Shown piece by piece: positions 61,129 to 64,000 of a DNA stretch of 64,000 nucleotides; the stretch's first letter is position 1; the number at the start of each line of letters is the position of its first letter. The notes under the pieces are model-generated. The model worked only from the letters and a program-made list of their open reading frames with translations. It was not told the DNA's origin and did no database searches. A program made the translations under genes and the position numbers. This stretch comes from Chitinispirillaceae bacterium (GTDB lineage Bacteria; Fibrobacterota; Chitinivibrionia; Chitinivibrionales; Chitinispirillaceae), in assembly GCA_016927235.1 (NCBI GenBank), contig JAFGNB010000333.1, positions 1 to 64,000 on the forward strand, read 5' to 3'.

Positions 61129-62505
61129 ATGACTTTGTGGAGCAAACGAGGGGTGATTGCATGGCTGGCTGCCGGTGTGCTGCTGTTTCCGGCGTCGTCG
61201 GCGCGGGCGCAGGAGGAGGGGGTGGGGGAGGCTGAATCGGACAACGTATTCGAAGAGATCGGCATCCGGCCCTTCGGCATGGGGTCGTATGAGTTCGGGC
61301 AGATAGTTCATGGACAATATGCACATGCGGTGTATCCGGAAAAAGGCAAACTCGACCACTACTGGATGCAGCAGGGACTGCTGCAACTCGGTTTAACGAC
61401 CGAGCGTTTTTATGGACTCCGTGTCGTGCTCGCTGCGGAAGGCGCGCTCTATTTTCCCTATACCCTTCCCAGCGACGGAAGCGGCTTCGGGTATGAACTG
61501 CTCGGCCCCCGGTTCAGATTCTATCCGCATCATTCCGAAGGCAGCTTTTCAATCGGCGATTCCGACGCACCGCCGCTCTATGTCGGGGTGGGTTTTTTTC
61601 CGTTCAAATACAACCCCGACGCCAGGAACTTCGGCGATTACCTTTTCAGGGTCAATCCGTATCCGCAGTATTTCCCGACGCACTTCGATTCACCCTACCA
61701 GCGCCTGCTTGGCTTGCGTATCAACAGCAATCCGTTCTCGGGATTGAAACTCGACGGGATGCTTACGAGTGAAGTATATCTCTGGCCGTTGAGGGACTTC
61801 TCTCTCTCGTTTCTGGCGAATTATGACGGATTGAAATTCATCGAGGCGGGGATCGGCGCCATCGGGTACCGGCTGTTCCCGGTGGATGAACGGCTGACAA
61901 CGCCTCCTCCTGAAGAGCAGGAGCCGGCGGGAACCGATTTTTCATTCGCCGGAACGAAAGTCATTCTCAGAGCGGCGTTCGATCCGAAAGAATTCCTTCC
62001 CTTTAAGCATATTTTCGGGAAAAATGATTTACGATTCTACTCGGAGGTGTGCTTGAACGGACTGAAAAATTATCCGGTAGACTCGAGCAACACCAATTAC
62101 CCAGGATACGACTCTCTTTACAAACGCACACTTATCCTGCTTGGATTGAATCTTCCGGCCTTTACATTTCTCGACGTCGTATCCATCGAATTCGAGTACT
62201 GGCCGAATGATTTCGCCAACAGTTACTGGGGCGCCTATCCCATCGGCGGCGGTTATAAACAGAACCCCAATCCATGGAGATACGGCAGTCGCGGAACGCA
62301 CACGGAGCCGTATGGACCGTGGCATTGGTCGGTGTATATGAAAAAGACGGTTTTTAATCACTTCAAATTCATCCTTCAATTTTCGCGGGATCATACCATT
62401 CTTGAGACCTCCCTGACCGGCACCTCGAACGGGGACCCGCAGGAGGCGATGGACGGACTCGGGAACTGGATGTGGATGTCAAAGATTGAATTTGACATTA
62501 AATAA
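61129..62505 (+). CDS. Outer-membrane beta-barrel protein of unknown function
   Basis: 458 residues from the ATG at 61129 with GGGAG five bases upstream and a clean signal peptide (WLAAGVLLFPASSARAQ); GTG 61093 with AAAGGAG is an alternative. The rest is rich in alternating aromatic strands (FKYNPDARNFGDYLFRVNPYPQYFPTHF, LRFYSEVCLNGLKNY, FILQFSRDHT) and ends in IEFDIK. I recognise no family. The position, just before a secreted GH2 enzyme and divergent from a sugar importer, suggests a glycan-related porin. Confidence 0.65.
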   Translation: MTLWSKRGVIAWLAAGVLLFPASSARAQEEGVGEAESDNVFEEIGIRPFGMGSYEFGQIVHGQYAHAVYPEKGKLDHYWMQQGLLQLGLTTERFYGLRVVLAAEGALYFPYTLPSDGSGFGYELLGPRFRFYPHHSEGSFSIGDSDAPPLYVGVGFFPFKYNPDARNFGDYLFRVNPYPQYFPTHFDSPYQRLLGLRINSNPFSGLKLDGMLTSEVYLWPLRDFSLSFLANYDGLKFIEAGIGAIGYRLFPVDERLTTPPPEEQEPAGTDFSFAGTKVILRAAFDPKEFLPFKHIFGKNDLRFYSEVCLNGLKNYPVDSSNTNYPGYDSLYKRTLILLGLNLPAFTFLDVVSIEFEYWPNDFANSYWGAYPIGGGYKQNPNPWRYGSRGTHTEPYGPWHWSVYMKKTVFNHFKFILQFSRDHTILETSLTGTSNGDPQEAMDGLGNWMWMSKIEFDIK

Positions 62506-62541
62506 TCATCGGCAACGCCACTTACGGGAAGGAGATACACC

Positions 62542-64000
62542 GTGCGAAAAATAACGATAATGATCTTGACCATCGGGTTGTGCTGTGTTGCAGCTTTCGC
62601 ACAGCAGAGCGCAGAAATCACCGGCTGGGAGATGCAGGACAGTTCGAAGGTCGCATCGGCGACCGGAGAAACGATCTCTTCCCCGTCGTATACCGCAGCG
62701 GAATGGTATAAAGCAACGGTTCCGGGAACCGTCCTCGGCACGCTGGTTGACCAGGGCGTGTATAACGATCCCATGGTCGGCCAGCAGATGTATGATATTC
62801 CGGACCTGGCGAAAGAACAGCGAAGGTACTGGTTCCGCGCGAAATTCAATGCGACGTTCGCTGAAGGCCAGCGTGTATGGATCGAATTCGGCGGCATCAA
62901 CTATTTCGCGACCGTTTATTGCAACGGTCAACAGGTCGGGACCATGTACGGCGCGTTCAAGGAGGCCAAATTCGATGTGACCGACAAGGCGGTGTCGGGA
63001 GAAAACGTCGTCGCGGTCAAGATCCGCGGCAATTACTACCCGGGAGATCTTCACAAGCAACGGCTTACCGGCAACTGCGGGCCGAACGGCGGGGTCATGT
63101 CGCGCGACGGCCCCACCTTCATCGCCTCTCAAGGGTGGGACTGGATACCGACGATCCCCGACCGCGATATGGGCATCTGGAAACCGGTATATGTGCGGGT
63201 GACCGGACCGGTGGTTATCCGGCATCCCTGGATAAAGACCACCGACGTCAGTACGGCAAGTGCGACCGTACCGTTACAGGTAACGCTCAGAAACTCGACC
63301 GCTGCGGCCGTTTCCGGTACACTGGACGCCGGCATCGATAACAACGCTCTCAAATTCGAATCGAAAACCGTCACGGTTCCCGCCAATGACACGTTGAACG
63401 TCAGCTTCACCAGCTTGACAATGACCAACCCGCGGTTGTGGTGGCCGAACGGTTACGGCGAGCCGAACCTGTACGACTGCCGGATATCCTTTACCCCCGA
63501 CGGCGGTACGGTTTCCGATTCCGTACAGTTCAATTTCGGCGTTCGGCAGTTCACCTTTCAGGACGTTTCATCGGGGCTCATCATCAGTTGCAACGGTCAG
63601 CGCATCCTGGCGAGGGGAGGCAACTGGGGTATGGACGATGCGATGAAAAAATGGGATCTGCATAAACTGGAGACTCAGGTCCGGTATCATAAGGAGATGA
63701 ATTTCAACATGATCCGCGACTGGCTCGGTGGAACCGACCGGGATCCTTTTTACGATTATTGCGACAGGTACGGACTCATGGTATGGTCCGATTTCTGGGA
63801 GCCGCATTCGGCCGACCAGCCGAATCCGGTTGACGATCAGGCAAACTTCATCGCCAACATGCGGGATAAAATATATCGTACGCGCAATCGTGCCTGTGTG
63901 GCGATCTGGTGCGCCAGAAATGAGACCGCTCCGACCACCGCGTTCCTTACCGCTTTAAAGAATTTCCATACCGAGCTCGACGGAACGAGGATAGTACTCG
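62542..64000 (+). CDS. Secreted glycoside hydrolase family 2 enzyme, 3' end cut by window
   Basis: The frame is open from the GTG at 62542 (GGAAGGAG upstream) to the window end, 486 codons. A signal peptide (IMILTIGLCCVAAFA) is followed by the GH2 sugar-binding jelly roll (FGGINYFATVYCNGQQVG), SQGWDWIPTIPDRDMGIWKPVYV, the immunoglobulin-like domain and the start of the catalytic barrel (GGNWGMDDAMKKW). AIWCARNET holds the expected acid/base Glu. The arrangement resembles beta-mannosidase or exo-beta-glucosaminidase. The nucleophile lies beyond the window. Confidence 0.85.
   Translation, partial: MRKITIMILTIGLCCVAAFAQQSAEITGWEMQDSSKVASATGETISSPSYTAAEWYKATVPGTVLGTLVDQGVYNDPMVGQQMYDIPDLAKEQRRYWFRAKFNATFAEGQRVWIEFGGINYFATVYCNGQQVGTMYGAFKEAKFDVTDKAVSGENVVAVKIRGNYYPGDLHKQRLTGNCGPNGGVMSRDGPTFIASQGWDWIPTIPDRDMGIWKPVYVRVTGPVVIRHPWIKTTDVSTASATVPLQVTLRNSTAAAVSGTLDAGIDNNALKFESKTVTVPANDTLNVSFTSLTMTNPRLWWPNGYGEPNLYDCRISFTPDGGTVSDSVQFNFGVRQFTFQDVSSGLIISCNGQRILARGGNWGMDDAMKKWDLHKLETQVRYHKEMNFNMIRDWLGGTDRDPFYDYCDRYGLMVWSDFWEPHSADQPNPVDDQANFIANMRDKIYRTRNRACVAIWCARNETAPTTAFLTALKNFHTELDGTRIVL

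Noticed and set aside
1-64000. CRISPR arrays, tRNA and rRNA genes, prophage and insertion sequences
   Set aside because: Looked for on both strands; no regularly spaced repeats, cloverleaf, rRNA core or transposase motifs were recognised.

Overview
The window is about 64 kb of a Gram-negative, anaerobic, carbohydrate-using bacterium, most likely a member of the Fibrobacterota. The best lineage clue is the gene at 55231-55959, which carries a Fibrobacter-type major paralogous domain. Supporting clues are several beta-barrel outer-membrane proteins, a shared C-terminal tail on secreted enzymes, and an oxygen-sensitive energy-converting hydrogenase. No rRNA, tRNA, CRISPR array, insertion sequence or phage gene was seen.

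Layout. (1) 1-2125: a small, partly decayed toxin-antitoxin island with a PIN toxin and ribbon-helix-helix antitoxin, a PIN remnant, two copies of a small antitoxin-like protein and an orphan HepT-like HEPN protein. (2) 2263-3657: a secreted SGNH esterase. (3) 3996-15493: a long forward operon of housekeeping genes: BFN nuclease-like protein, a TPR/periplasmic-binding protein, ftsX, an envC-like gene, holB, ricT, metG, recJ and argH. (4) 15733-16662: an unknown secreted protein. (5) 17064-29941: a [NiFe] group 4 (Mbh-like) membrane hydrogenase operon. It joins an NAD(P)H/FAD diaphorase module, the hydrogenase core, a full set of Mrp antiporter subunits and an extra NuoL-like subunit, and ends with the protease hycI and hypA. 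(6) 29971-33128: a ferritin-like protein, a cytochrome b5-like protein, two STAS proteins and a receiver-like/HATPase/cNMP regulator. (7) 33144-37324 (minus): hisI, alr, rseC, a TPR protein and queH. (8) 37633-42461 (minus): a histidine kinase without a catalytic domain, a TPR lipoprotein, proB, proA and a phospholipase D-like protein. (9) 42720-51278: a PlpD-like patatin/barrel protein (minus), then a possible outer-membrane protein, a ComEC-like metallo-beta-lactamase protein, a DUF4139 protein and a hybrid histidine kinase (plus). (10) 51349-54012 (minus): an acyl ligase/ACP/acyltransferase fusion. (11) 54300-55959: repeats, a truncated glycoside hydrolase remnant and the Fibrobacter-type lipoprotein-like gene. 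(12) 56047-64000: a MetE/UROD-like protein, a ribose-type ABC importer (rbsC, rbsA, rbsB), an outer-membrane protein and a GH2 glycosidase that runs off the window.

How the genes work together. The forward housekeeping operon links cell separation (FtsX and a degenerate LytM activator), replication and repair (HolB, RecJ), translation (MetG) and arginine synthesis. The hydrogenase operon should let the cell dispose of electrons from NAD(P)H or ferredoxin as H2 while moving Na+ or H+ through two antiporter-like subunits. The genes just downstream could sense or buffer the redox and stress state. The right end is a sugar-use region with a secreted GH2 enzyme, a barrel protein and a ribose-type importer behind two candidate operators.

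All functions are read from motifs and gene order only; no database search was run.
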